A stretch of DNA of 11,568 nt. Source: Clostridiaceae bacterium. Lineage in GTDB: Bacteria > Bacillota > Clostridia > Acetivibrionales > DUMC01. Where the stretch lies: positions 1-11,568 of the forward strand of contig JAAZDH010000065.1 of the NCBI GenBank assembly GCA_012512865.1. Direction: 5' to 3'. Position numbers and translations under genes: made by a program. The notes under the pieces were generated by a model. The model was not told the DNA's origin and ran no database searches. It worked only from the letters and a program-made list of their open reading frames with translations. Numbering within the stretch: the stretch's first letter is position 1; each line of letters starts with the position of its first letter. This document shows, piece by piece, positions 5,769 to 11,568 of this stretch.

Positions 5769-7043
5769 ATGAAAATATACAAGCAAGGGGGGCGCAGGCT
5801 TTTTGAAAGAGACCCTGAAACCGTAAAAGTTGTATCGGAGATGCTTGCTGATTTAGAGAAAAACGGCATGGATGCCGTAAGAAAATATAGCATTATGTTT
5901 GATGACTGGAACCCTGATGATTTTGAACTTAGCGAGGAACAAATAAATGATGCCATAAGTAAACTTGATGAACAGATTATCAGGGATACAGATTTTTGCC
6001 AGGAGAACGTAAGGAAGTTTGCCCAGGCCCAGTTAAAAACGCTGCTCCCGCTGGAAATCGAAACGCAGGAAGGGGTAATTTTGGGCCATAAGCATATTCC
6101 TGTCAAGTCTGTAGGAAGTTATATTCCAGGCGGCAGGTATCCAATGTTCGGTTCAGCCCAGATGAGTATAATCCCGGCAAAGGTTGCAGGTGTTAAAAAT
6201 GTTTATGCCTTTACCCCCCCGGTAAAGGGCGTCGGTTATTATCCTGCCACCATCAACGCAATAAAAAAGGCAGGGGCTGATAGGATATTTGTTCTTGGCG
6301 GTGTACCCGCCTTGGCCATGATGGCATTTGGGATGGGGGTAATTGAGCCTGTAGACATAATTTGCGGCGCGGGGAACAAGTATGTTACCGAAGCAAAACG
6401 TCAATTATTCGGCAGGTGCGGTATTGATCTTCTGGCTGGCCCTACCGAAATCCTAGTAATTGCAGACGATTCTGCCGACCCTGACCTTGTAGCCTGCGAC
6501 CTTTTGGGCCAGGCTGAACATGACCCGAACAGCGGCATTGCACTTATATGTTTTAGCGAAAGGTTTGCTGAACAATGCCTAGATTGCTTGAAAAAAAGGC
6601 TGATGGTACTGCCTACCAGGAATGTTGCAGAAGTTTCATGGGAGAATAATGGGATTATATACATAGTTGACAGCAAGGAGGAAGCAGTAAAAGTAAGTGA
6701 TGAATATGCTCCCGAGCATCTTGAAATACACGTGAAAGATGAAGGTTACTACCTGGAGAACCTGGCAAATTATGGTTCTTTATTTATAGGAGAAGAAACA
6801 ACAGTTGCATATGGGGATAAGACAATAGGTACAAACCACATTCTTCCTACAAGCCGTGCAGCAAGGTACACTGGAGGGGTTTGGGTAGGCAAGTTTATAA
6901 AGACGGTTACGTACCAGAAAACGACCCCGGAAGCAAGCAGGTTGATTGGCGAAGTTACCGAGAGGCAGTGTAACGTTGAAAGAATGTTTGCCCATGCATT
7001 AACAGCAAGGGTGCGTGTTGAGAGGTACAGTAGGAAGGAATGA
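5769..7043 (+). CDS. HisD-family NAD-dependent dehydrogenase, HpsN-like subgroup
   Basis: 424 residues, typical for the histidinol dehydrogenase family: zinc enzymes that oxidise a primary alcohol through the aldehyde to a carboxylate using two NAD. Seen: zinc ligands Gln248 and His251 (GQAEHDP), Asp350 and His409; catalytic Glu316-His317 (APEHLE); His357 in GTNHILPT; and GAGNKYV at 200-206. The enzyme therefore looks active. The blocks PGGRYPMFGSAQMS (120-133) and SRAARYTGGVWVGKFIKT (362-379) resemble, as I recall them, the HisD paralogues that include HpsN (2,3-dihydroxypropane-1-sulfonate 3-dehydrogenase), not biosynthetic HisD. No other his gene is nearby; the neighbours are catabolic in type. 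A role oxidising a terminal CH2OH of a sugar-derived or sulfonate intermediate is inferred. The ATG start has AAAGGGGA 8 bases upstream, and a strong terminator follows. HisD proper remains the alternative. Confidence 0.85.
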   Translation: MKIYKQGGRRLFERDPETVKVVSEMLADLEKNGMDAVRKYSIMFDDWNPDDFELSEEQINDAISKLDEQIIRDTDFCQENVRKFAQAQLKTLLPLEIETQEGVILGHKHIPVKSVGSYIPGGRYPMFGSAQMSIIPAKVAGVKNVYAFTPPVKGVGYYPATINAIKKAGADRIFVLGGVPALAMMAFGMGVIEPVDIICGAGNKYVTEAKRQLFGRCGIDLLAGPTEILVIADDSADPDLVACDLLGQAEHDPNSGIALICFSERFAEQCLDCLKKRLMVLPTRNVAEVSWENNGIIYIVDSKEEAVKVSDEYAPEHLEIHVKDEGYYLENLANYGSLFIGEETTVAYGDKTIGTNHILPTSRAARYTGGVWVGKFIKTVTYQKTTPEASRLIGEVTERQCNVERMFAHALTARVRVERYSRKE

Positions 7044-7120
7044 GTTGGGAATAAGTTATAAGGTATGCATGTAAATGTGTTATAAGTGTTATAAAGGGTG
7101 CATTTAAGTATCGTAGTTTA
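7044..7120 (+). other. short 3' region with three GTTATAA repeats
   Basis: GTTATAA occurs at 7055-7061, 7079-7085 and 7088-7094, between the stop of the hisD-like gene and its terminator. There is no gene and no known role. Confidence 0.3.
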
Positions 7121-7160
7121 AAAGAAGGGTGGGACGGTTAAAATGTCACATCCTTTTTTA
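7121..7160 (+). terminator. Rho-independent terminator
   Basis: The arms 7121-7135 and 7145-7159 pair over 15 positions with one mismatch and two G-U pairs around a 9-base loop. The 3' arm ends in TTTTTT. It closes the catabolic locus 77 bases after the hisD-like gene and separates it from the ABC transporter operon. It also argues that the ATG at 7166 is not the transporter start. Confidence 0.85.
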
Positions 7161-7187
7161 TATTCATGGATGGAAATGACAAGTACC

Positions 7188-7216
7188 TTACCAAAAAGCT
7201 TTCATTGTGTTACAAT
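7188..7216 (+). promoter_or_regulatory. candidate sigma-A promoter of the ABC transporter operon
   Basis: TTACCA (7188-7193), a 17-base spacer and TACAAT (7211-7216) match 4 of 6 and 5 of 6 positions. It follows the terminator and lies about 45 bases before the chosen GTG start. Confidence 0.45.
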
Positions 7217-7261
7217 GGAAATAGAAGTTGCCGGTTTGAAATATTACAGGGAGGGATGTGC

Positions 7262-7984
7262 GTGGAAAAAGTGCTTGTGGTTGAAAATCTTAAGAAGAAT
7301 TACGGCAGTATACAAGCATTAAAAGGAATAAGTTTTGATGTGAACCCCGGCGAGATTTTTGCCCTTATCGGGCCCAATGGGGCGGGGAAAACGACGGCTT
7401 TAAGGATTATAGCCACAATTCTTAGTTCTAATGGCGGCGATGTATATGTTTATGGTATGAGTGTAAAAAAGCAGCCGGAAAAAGTCAGGGAGATTATCAG
7501 TTATCTTCCCGAGGAGGCAGGCGCATATAAAGTGTTGACGGGAAGGGAATATTTGCGCTTTATGGCAAGCCTGTTCGCCCCGGATGAAAAAACATGCAAA
7601 GAATACGTAGAAGTTGCTTCCGAAATTGCAGACCTGGGAGACAGGATTAATAACAAGATATCGACATACAGCAAAGGTATGACCAGGAAATTGCTGCTGG
7701 CCAGGGCGGTTATGACTGCCCCCAAGCTGGCTATACTTGATGAGCCTACCAGCGGGTTGGATGTATTAAATGCACTTGAAATAAGGAATACGATAAAAAA
7801 GCTTGCAAAATCAGGAATGACAGTACTGGTTTCAAGCCATAACATGCTTGAGATTGAGTACCTGTGCGACAGGGTCGGAATAATCAATAAGGGTGAAATC
7901 CTGGAAGTAGGGACTCCTGGCGAATTAAAGGAAAAATTCGGTGCACAGAATATAGAAGAAGTATTTGCGGAGGTGGCAAGATGA
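7262..7984 (+). CDS. ABC transporter ATP-binding protein (ABC-2/NatA-like exporter)
   Basis: 240 residues, one nucleotide-binding domain. Walker A is GPNGAGKTT (37-45), the signature YSKGM (136-140), Walker B LAILDE (156-161), the D-loop SGLD, and the switch His193 in SSHNM. The Q-loop position reads YLPEEAG, with Glu where many ABC proteins have Gln; I believe this is common in the NatA/CcmA-like branch. I chose the GTG at 7262 because AGGGAGGG at 7248-7255 is 6 bases away. The ATG at 7256 touches that site, and the ATG at 7166 lies just after the terminator and upstream of the candidate promoter. The stop overlaps the permease start by 4 bases (ATGA), so the two are translationally coupled. 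The protein energises export at the inner face of the membrane. The substrate is unknown; sodium, peptide or antibiotic export are known roles of relatives. Confidence 0.93.
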   Translation: MEKVLVVENLKKNYGSIQALKGISFDVNPGEIFALIGPNGAGKTTALRIIATILSSNGGDVYVYGMSVKKQPEKVREIISYLPEEAGAYKVLTGREYLRFMASLFAPDEKTCKEYVEVASEIADLGDRINNKISTYSKGMTRKLLLARAVMTAPKLAILDEPTSGLDVLNALEIRNTIKKLAKSGMTVLVSSHNMLEIEYLCDRVGIINKGEILEVGTPGELKEKFGAQNIEEVFAEVAR

Positions 7985-9291
7985 ATAGATTCTTTGCGTT
8001 ATTTAAAAAAGAAGTACGTGAACTGCTGACACTCCAGATGATTTTGCAGATAATTATCGGTATGCTGGTTTTTGTATTCATAGGTAATGTAGTCGGGAAA
8101 GAAACAACTAAAGCCAGGGAGATGCAAAATATCATTATAAATGATATGGATTCCTCCGCCTCCTCGGAAGCGGTGATAGATATCCTTGAATCGTCGGGAT
8201 TCCATGTGTTTTTATACAACGAGGAGGAAGTGGGCAATCTTTTTGACAATGCAAGGGAAAAAGAAATTTATAGTATACTTGTTGTCCCGCAAGGTTTTGA
8301 AAAGAATTTGTCGGAGATGAAAACGCCAATAATACAAAATTATAGTATTGTAAGAGGGATGTCGCTTTTGGGGTTAATGAATTCCGGGGTGGGAAGCCAG
8401 GCCTTAAGCATTATCAATGAGCATTTCAGCAATATATTAATTAAAGAAAAAGCTGTTTCAGAAAACCCGCAGCAACTTAAGAATCCCGTTACATCCGAGA
8501 ATGTAGTGGTAATGGGAAGCAAAACTGCAAATATAAGCCCCGAAGAATTGGCAGGATTTTTAAATACCCAATCAATGTTTATCCCTATCGTGATTTTCCT
8601 CATTATTATAATGGCATCCCAGACGGTAGTGGTATCAATAGCTTCGGAGAAGGAGAATAAAACTCTTGAAACCCTTTTAAGTACACCTCTTAGCAGGATA
8701 TCCATAGTGATGGCGAAAATGTCGGCTGCAGGTATTGTATCATTAATAATGGCGATTGTATATATGTTTGGAATGAATTACTACATTAATGGGCTTACCG
8801 GAGGTATTACACAGGGCCAGTCCAGCCAGGTGCTGGCCGATGCTTTAAATAAACTTGGAATGGATTACGCCGCCGGTGATTACGTACTAATAGGTATATC
8901 GCTTTTTTTAAGCATACTTATAGCCCTTGCGGTTTCCCTGATACTCGGTGTCTTTTCTGAAGATGTGAAGAAAGCCCAGGCAATGATTACTCCCATTATA
9001 TTTCTTGTAATGGTACCGTATTTTATTACAATGTTTATGAACCTGGATACAGCTTCAACAGCTATCAAGGTATTTGTATATGCCATACCTTTTTCTCATT
9101 CTTTCCTGGTATCACAGAACATTTTCTTTAACAGGCACATGGATGTGACATTGGGAATAATATACCAATTGGCTGTGCTGGCTATACTGGTAATAATAGC
9201 TGCAAGGATATTTACCACGGACAGGGTACTTACGGCAAAGATCAGGTTTGAAAAAAGAACGAACCTGTCAGGCGGAAATACTTCGAAATAA
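7981..9291 (+). CDS. ABC-2 type transporter permease, NatB-like
   Basis: 436 residues. There is one membrane segment at about 20-38, a large probably extracytoplasmic region (about 40-195), then hydrophobic segments near 199-221, 245-268, 301-324, 334-354, 361-381 and 389-411. This is the usual ABC2_membrane_3 layout. The loop ENKTLETLLSTPLSR (225-239), just after the second segment, is the typical cytoplasmic coupling motif of these permeases. GGAGGTGG at 7969-7976 is its ribosome binding site, inside the end of the ATPase gene. It pairs with the ATPase as an export system; nothing links it functionally to the catabolic locus upstream. The last base of its stop codon is the first base of a tandem repeat array. 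Confidence 0.92.
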   Translation: MNRFFALFKKEVRELLTLQMILQIIIGMLVFVFIGNVVGKETTKAREMQNIIINDMDSSASSEAVIDILESSGFHVFLYNEEEVGNLFDNAREKEIYSILVVPQGFEKNLSEMKTPIIQNYSIVRGMSLLGLMNSGVGSQALSIINEHFSNILIKEKAVSENPQQLKNPVTSENVVVMGSKTANISPEELAGFLNTQSMFIPIVIFLIIIMASQTVVVSIASEKENKTLETLLSTPLSRISIVMAKMSAAGIVSLIMAIVYMFGMNYYINGLTGGITQGQSSQVLADALNKLGMDYAAGDYVLIGISLFLSILIALAVSLILGVFSEDVKKAQAMITPIIFLVMVPYFITMFMNLDTASTAIKVFVYAIPFSHSFLVSQNIFFNRHMDVTLGIIYQLAVLAILVIIAARIFTTDRVLTAKIRFEKRTNLSGGNTSK

Positions 9292-9402
9292 GGTGTAATA
9301 GCAATAAGGTACAATAGTAATAGGGTATAGGTGCAATAGTAGTAAGGTGCAATAGTAATAAGACGTAATAGTAATATCGTGTAATAGTAATAAGGCGTAT
9401 AC
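9291..9402. repeat. degenerate 16-bp tandem repeat array
   Basis: The consensus is AGGTGYAATAGTAATA. Full units start at 9291, 9307, 9329, 9345, 9361 and 9377, a 6-base partial unit lies at 9323-9328, and a diverged partial unit starts at 9393. The array fills the gap between the permease stop and the convergent glycosyltransferase gene. Units differ by 1-4 bases. It is a minisatellite-like array with no known function. Confidence 0.8.
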
Positions 9403-9444
9403 TTGTTCAGGCTGTCTTTAGGGCTGTTTTACGAAGTATACGCC
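9394..9444. terminator. 11-bp inverted repeat between convergent genes, possible bidirectional terminator
   Basis: GGCGTATACTT (9394-9404) and AAGTATACGCC (9434-9444) are perfect reverse complements with a 29-base spacer. The right arm lies within the 3' end of the glycosyltransferase gene (stop at 9429-9431) and the left arm in the tandem repeats. The convergent position suggests termination in both directions, but the spacer is long and no good T-run follows on the + strand. Confidence 0.35.
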
Positions 9445-10241
9445 CTTTCAGCCATTTTTTCGTAGTGCTTGTAGAGAATCCCGAAACGGTACGGGTAATT
9501 TTTGTGCCATGGTTTATGCTTGCCGCAGAAGTGGAGAATGACTGTATTTTTAATAATGAAATCAATATTTACCATCCCCTTTGAAGATATAAAGTATGAA
9601 CGGTAACGGCGGGCGTCATAGTTGTACAGGTACTCGTTAAGGGGTAGAATTCTATTCCAGTAAAGGCCGTTCAGGACATCCTGGTCGGGCAGGATAAGTT
9701 CTCCCGCGTGCTTTTTTATGTAATTGTGCAGCTGGGAAATATCCGCTTCCTTCCGCAACAGTTCCACGTTGATGAGCAGGACCCCGGAATTATAGTACTT
9801 GTTGGATTCGGTTTTAAGGCGGATTTTGTTTATGTAGTTTATCATTGGTTTTAAATGGGCGGCAGCTGCATAAAAATAATTCCCCAGGTCAATGGAGTAT
9901 AATGGTTCAACCGGGTTGAGAATCAATATGTCCGGGTCAAGGTAAAGGGCCTTGCCAACATGGCCTGGCAGGATTTCATGGGCCATCAGGCGGTAATACA
10001 TTTCCTTGGAATAATATGAGTTGACAGGAGCATCAGAGAAGGTATCGCTTTCAATCTTCAGCGGGTGCAGGGCATGGCCGTGTTTGGCAACATATTCGGA
10101 AAGTTTGTCTATCTCCGGTTTGCTTATATCAGAATATATGATGTAAATATCGAGATTGCTTGAACAATTGTCAAAAAGGGATTTGAGCATAACCTTAAGG
10201 GGAAAAAGATAAGCCTTATTTAGCGTAACCACTATGTTCAA
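9429..10241 (-). CDS. family 8 glycosyltransferase
   Basis: 270 residues from the chosen TTG start. It is a cytosolic GT8 (LgtC/GspA-like) retaining enzyme that would transfer a sugar, typically galactose or glucose from a UDP-sugar, onto a surface glycan or other acceptor. Seen: N-terminal MNIVVTLNKAY, the metal-binding DxD (D102-P-D104 in LYLDPDILIL), NSG at 151-153, DQD at 186-188, and the C-terminal HFCGKHKPW motif (His237, Gly240, Lys243). The complete motif set suggests activity. The frame extends to an ATG at 10265, but AAAGGGTGTG lies about 6 bases before the TTG at 10241 (10239-10241 on the top strand), and family members begin at this point. It is a single gene, convergent with the ABC operon and divergent from the YnbB-type gene. 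The acceptor is unknown. Confidence 0.9.
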   Translation of the reverse strand: MNIVVTLNKAYLFPLKVMLKSLFDNCSSNLDIYIIYSDISKPEIDKLSEYVAKHGHALHPLKIESDTFSDAPVNSYYSKEMYYRLMAHEILPGHVGKALYLDPDILILNPVEPLYSIDLGNYFYAAAAHLKPMINYINKIRLKTESNKYYNSGVLLINVELLRKEADISQLHNYIKKHAGELILPDQDVLNGLYWNRILPLNEYLYNYDARRYRSYFISSKGMVNIDFIIKNTVILHFCGKHKPWHKNYPYRFGILYKHYEKMAERAYTS

Positions 10242-10265
10242 AGATACACACCCTTTCGTAAACAT

Positions 10266-10423
10266 ATTGCTTATATATATATGTTGGCAGTTTTTATTAT
10301 ACTATAAAATTTTTAAAATATATAATTAAAAATATTTTATAAATTTTATAATGTGCCATATAATTTATTGTCCGCCATATAAGTTAATGCCACATAAATT
10401 AAATCATTTTAATTTAAATTAAA
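10266..10423. other. very AT-rich intergenic stretch with GCCAYATAA repeats
   Basis: There is no gene. A TATAAT on the minus strand (10301-10296) could be a -10 box for the glycosyltransferase, but no good -35 box is seen. GCCATATAA at 10355-10363 and 10374-10382, and GCCACATAA at 10389-10397, form three short direct repeats 19 and 15 bases apart. A 16-bp perfect palindrome, TTTAATTTAAATTAAA, lies at 10408-10423. Confidence 0.45.
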
Positions 10424-10500
10424 GCAGGTGCCTGCCTTGCTTGAATTGAGCCGTTAAATTTGTTTTTCTCCAAGGCACCCCGGGCAGGTAGACGGGCAGA
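10424..10500 (+). other. GC-rich island in AT-rich DNA, candidate structured RNA leader
   Basis: Several short complementary segments could pair: GCAGG with CCTGC (10424-10435), GGTGCC with GGCACC (10427-10432 and 10474-10479), TGCCTTG with CAAGGCA (10433-10439 and 10471-10477), and CCTGCC with GGCAGG (10431-10436 and 10483-10488). Some exclude one another. I see no T-box, SAM, TPP or cobalamin riboswitch consensus. Whether it is transcribed is unknown. Confidence 0.25.
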
Positions 10501-10563
10501 ATGTTGCGAAGAGTCGATTTATATAGTAATATTTCTATATATGAATTATTTCTTTGTGCGAAT

Positions 10564-10606
10564 TTCCATGCATGGATTTCCACGTGTGAAGTGAAATGCA
10601 TGGAAC
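10564..10606 (+). promoter_or_regulatory. hairpin in the leader of the YnbB-type gene
   Basis: TTCCATGC (10564-10571) pairs with GCATGGAA (10599-10606) and, after a 4-base bulge (atgg), ATTTC (10576-10580) pairs with GAAAT (10594-10598), leaving a 13-base loop. The 13-bp stem ends about 25 bases before AGGAG at 10631-10635. No T-run follows, so it is not a terminator. It might affect translation or mRNA stability. Confidence 0.35.
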
Positions 10607-10650
10607 GATGACGGAAGAAAAATCAAGATCAGGAGTGTAAATTACATAAA

Positions 10651-11568
10651 ATGTATGCGAGGGATAAAAGTGATAATGCCGGAAATACAGGTTGCTGTAA
10701 TTGCACCGGTGATTTTATCAAGCGAGAGTTCAGTATAGATGAGAGTATTATTAAATTGTCGCGTAGTGCCGAAGAAGAGTGTAGGGACATATTTCAGCGC
10801 ATAGATGATGTGAAGGAATATAACCAGCTTAAAGTTATAAAGGCCATGCAAAAGAACAGGCTGAGCGATGCCCATTTTTCCGGCTCCACCGGGTACGGCT
10901 ATAATGACAGGGGTAGGGATGTACTGGAAAGCATATTTGCGGATATATTCGGGGCGGAGGATGCATTGGTCAGGCACCAGGTTGTTTCAGGCACACATGC
11001 TTTGACCCTGTGTTTATTCGGTAATTTAAGGCCGGGGGATGAGCTGCTGTCGGTTACCGGAAAACCATACGACACCTTGGATGAAGTTATAGGCATTAGA
11101 GATGGCGGAAGCGGTTCTTTGAAGGATTTTGGCATAAGTTACAGGCAGGTGGATTTTCTGCCCAGGGGAAAGGTGAATTTTGAAAAAATAAGGGAAGAGA
11201 TAAATGAAAAAACGAAAATGGTTTTTATCCAACGTTCGAGGGGGTATAGCCAAAGGCCTTCACTAAAAATTGATGATATCGAGGGAATAGCAAGATTTGC
11301 AAAAAGCATAAAAGAGAATATAATTGTCTTGGTGGATAACTGCTACGGGGAGTTCGTGGAAAAGAGGGAGCCCGTCGATGCGGGAGCAGACCTGGTTGCC
11401 GGTTCATTGATAAAGAATCCTGGCGGGGGCTTGGCTCCTTGCGGAGGCTACGTGGTTGGAAAGAATGTATACGTGAATAATGCGGCTTGCAGGTTAACCG
11501 CCCCCGGGATAGGCAAGGAGGTTGGTGCCACCCTCGATGTTAACAGGCTGCTCTTCCAGGGCTTGTTC
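10651..11568 (+). CDS. methionine gamma-lyase family (YnbB/aluminium resistance) PLP enzyme, 3' truncated by the window
   Basis: 306 codons are present and the frame is open to the window edge; the family is usually a little over 400 residues. It is a fold-type I PLP enzyme. Seen: EYNQLKVIKAMQKNRLSDAHF, STGYGYNDRGRD, ALVRHQVVSGTHAL, FIQRSRGYSQRPSL, DNCYGEFVE, and the PLP-lysine motif SLIKNPGGG with Lys255. The physiological reaction of this family is poorly defined; the name comes from similarity to cystathionine/methionine gamma-lyases. In Bacillus the homologue lies near hfq, hflX and glnR; here it stands alone, divergent from a glycosyltransferase. The N-terminus before the conserved EYNQLK block is longer than I expect and carries CCNC (15-18). 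The ATG at 10651 is the only good in-frame start, yet AGGAG is 15 bases away, so this start is uncertain. Confidence 0.88.
   Translation, partial: MYARDKSDNAGNTGCCNCTGDFIKREFSIDESIIKLSRSAEEECRDIFQRIDDVKEYNQLKVIKAMQKNRLSDAHFSGSTGYGYNDRGRDVLESIFADIFGAEDALVRHQVVSGTHALTLCLFGNLRPGDELLSVTGKPYDTLDEVIGIRDGGSGSLKDFGISYRQVDFLPRGKVNFEKIREEINEKTKMVFIQRSRGYSQRPSLKIDDIEGIARFAKSIKENIIVLVDNCYGEFVEKREPVDAGADLVAGSLIKNPGGGLAPCGGYVVGKNVYVNNAACRLTAPGIGKEVGATLDVNRLLFQGLF

Noticed and set aside
7166..7261. 30-residue N-terminal extension of the ABC ATPase
   Set aside because: It begins just after the terminator and upstream of the candidate promoter. It has no ribosome binding site, and the conserved domain starts right after the GTG at 7262.
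10242..10265. ATG at 10265 as the glycosyltransferase start
   Set aside because: The AAAGGGTGTG ribosome binding site lies inside this extension and fits the TTG at 10241, where the GT8 family N-terminus begins.
10424..10650. T-box or known riboswitch upstream of the YnbB-type gene
   Set aside because: No T-box antiterminator consensus, SAM, TPP or cobalamin motif was found, and there is no terminator hairpin with a T-run.
10642..11407. Several minus-strand open frames of 60-111 codons
   Set aside because: They are shadows of the long + strand YnbB-type frame, whose motifs are clear and which runs unbroken to the window edge.

Overview
The window looks like chromosomal DNA from a low-GC Gram-positive bacterium, most likely a clostridial Firmicute. 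The reasons are AT-rich intergenic DNA, strong AGGAGG-like ribosome binding sites, TTG and GTG starts, sigma-A-type promoters, a GntR/LacI hybrid regulator of the AraR type, and a YnbB-type (methionine gamma-lyase family) gene. I cannot name a species. No tRNA, rRNA, CRISPR array, phage gene or intact insertion sequence was seen.

Region A (1-7160) reads as one accessory catabolic locus with every gene on the + strand. It holds a D-2-hydroxyacid dehydrogenase homologue whose usual catalytic Glu is a Tyr, a 602-residue Asp-box (sialidase-fold) propeller protein, a GntR/LacI-type repressor, a second, shorter Asp-box propeller, and a histidinol-dehydrogenase paralogue whose motifs match the HpsN-like (sulfopropanediol dehydrogenase-like) group better than biosynthetic HisD. 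Neither propeller has a signal peptide, so both probably act inside the cell on an imported substrate. The repressor sits between the two propeller genes, and the second propeller gene is preceded by a TAAAC-N3-GTTTA palindrome lying between candidate -35 and -10 boxes. The locus ends at a strong intrinsic terminator (7121-7160). No transporter lies inside the window, and the sequence does not identify the substrate. My reading is an uncharacterised pathway for an unusual sugar, sugar acid or sulfonate.

Region B (7161-9291) is a self-contained two-gene ABC-2 exporter with its own candidate promoter: an ATPase (GTG start) and a NatB-like permease with a 4-bp ATGA overlap. A degenerate 16-bp tandem repeat array follows directly (9291-9402), overlapping an 11-bp inverted repeat between convergent genes.

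Region C (9429-10241, - strand) is a family 8 glycosyltransferase that probably starts at TTG.

Region D (10242-11568) is a long, very AT-rich intergenic stretch with three GCCAYATAA repeats, a GC-rich island and a good hairpin. It is followed by the start of a YnbB-type PLP enzyme that runs off the right edge.
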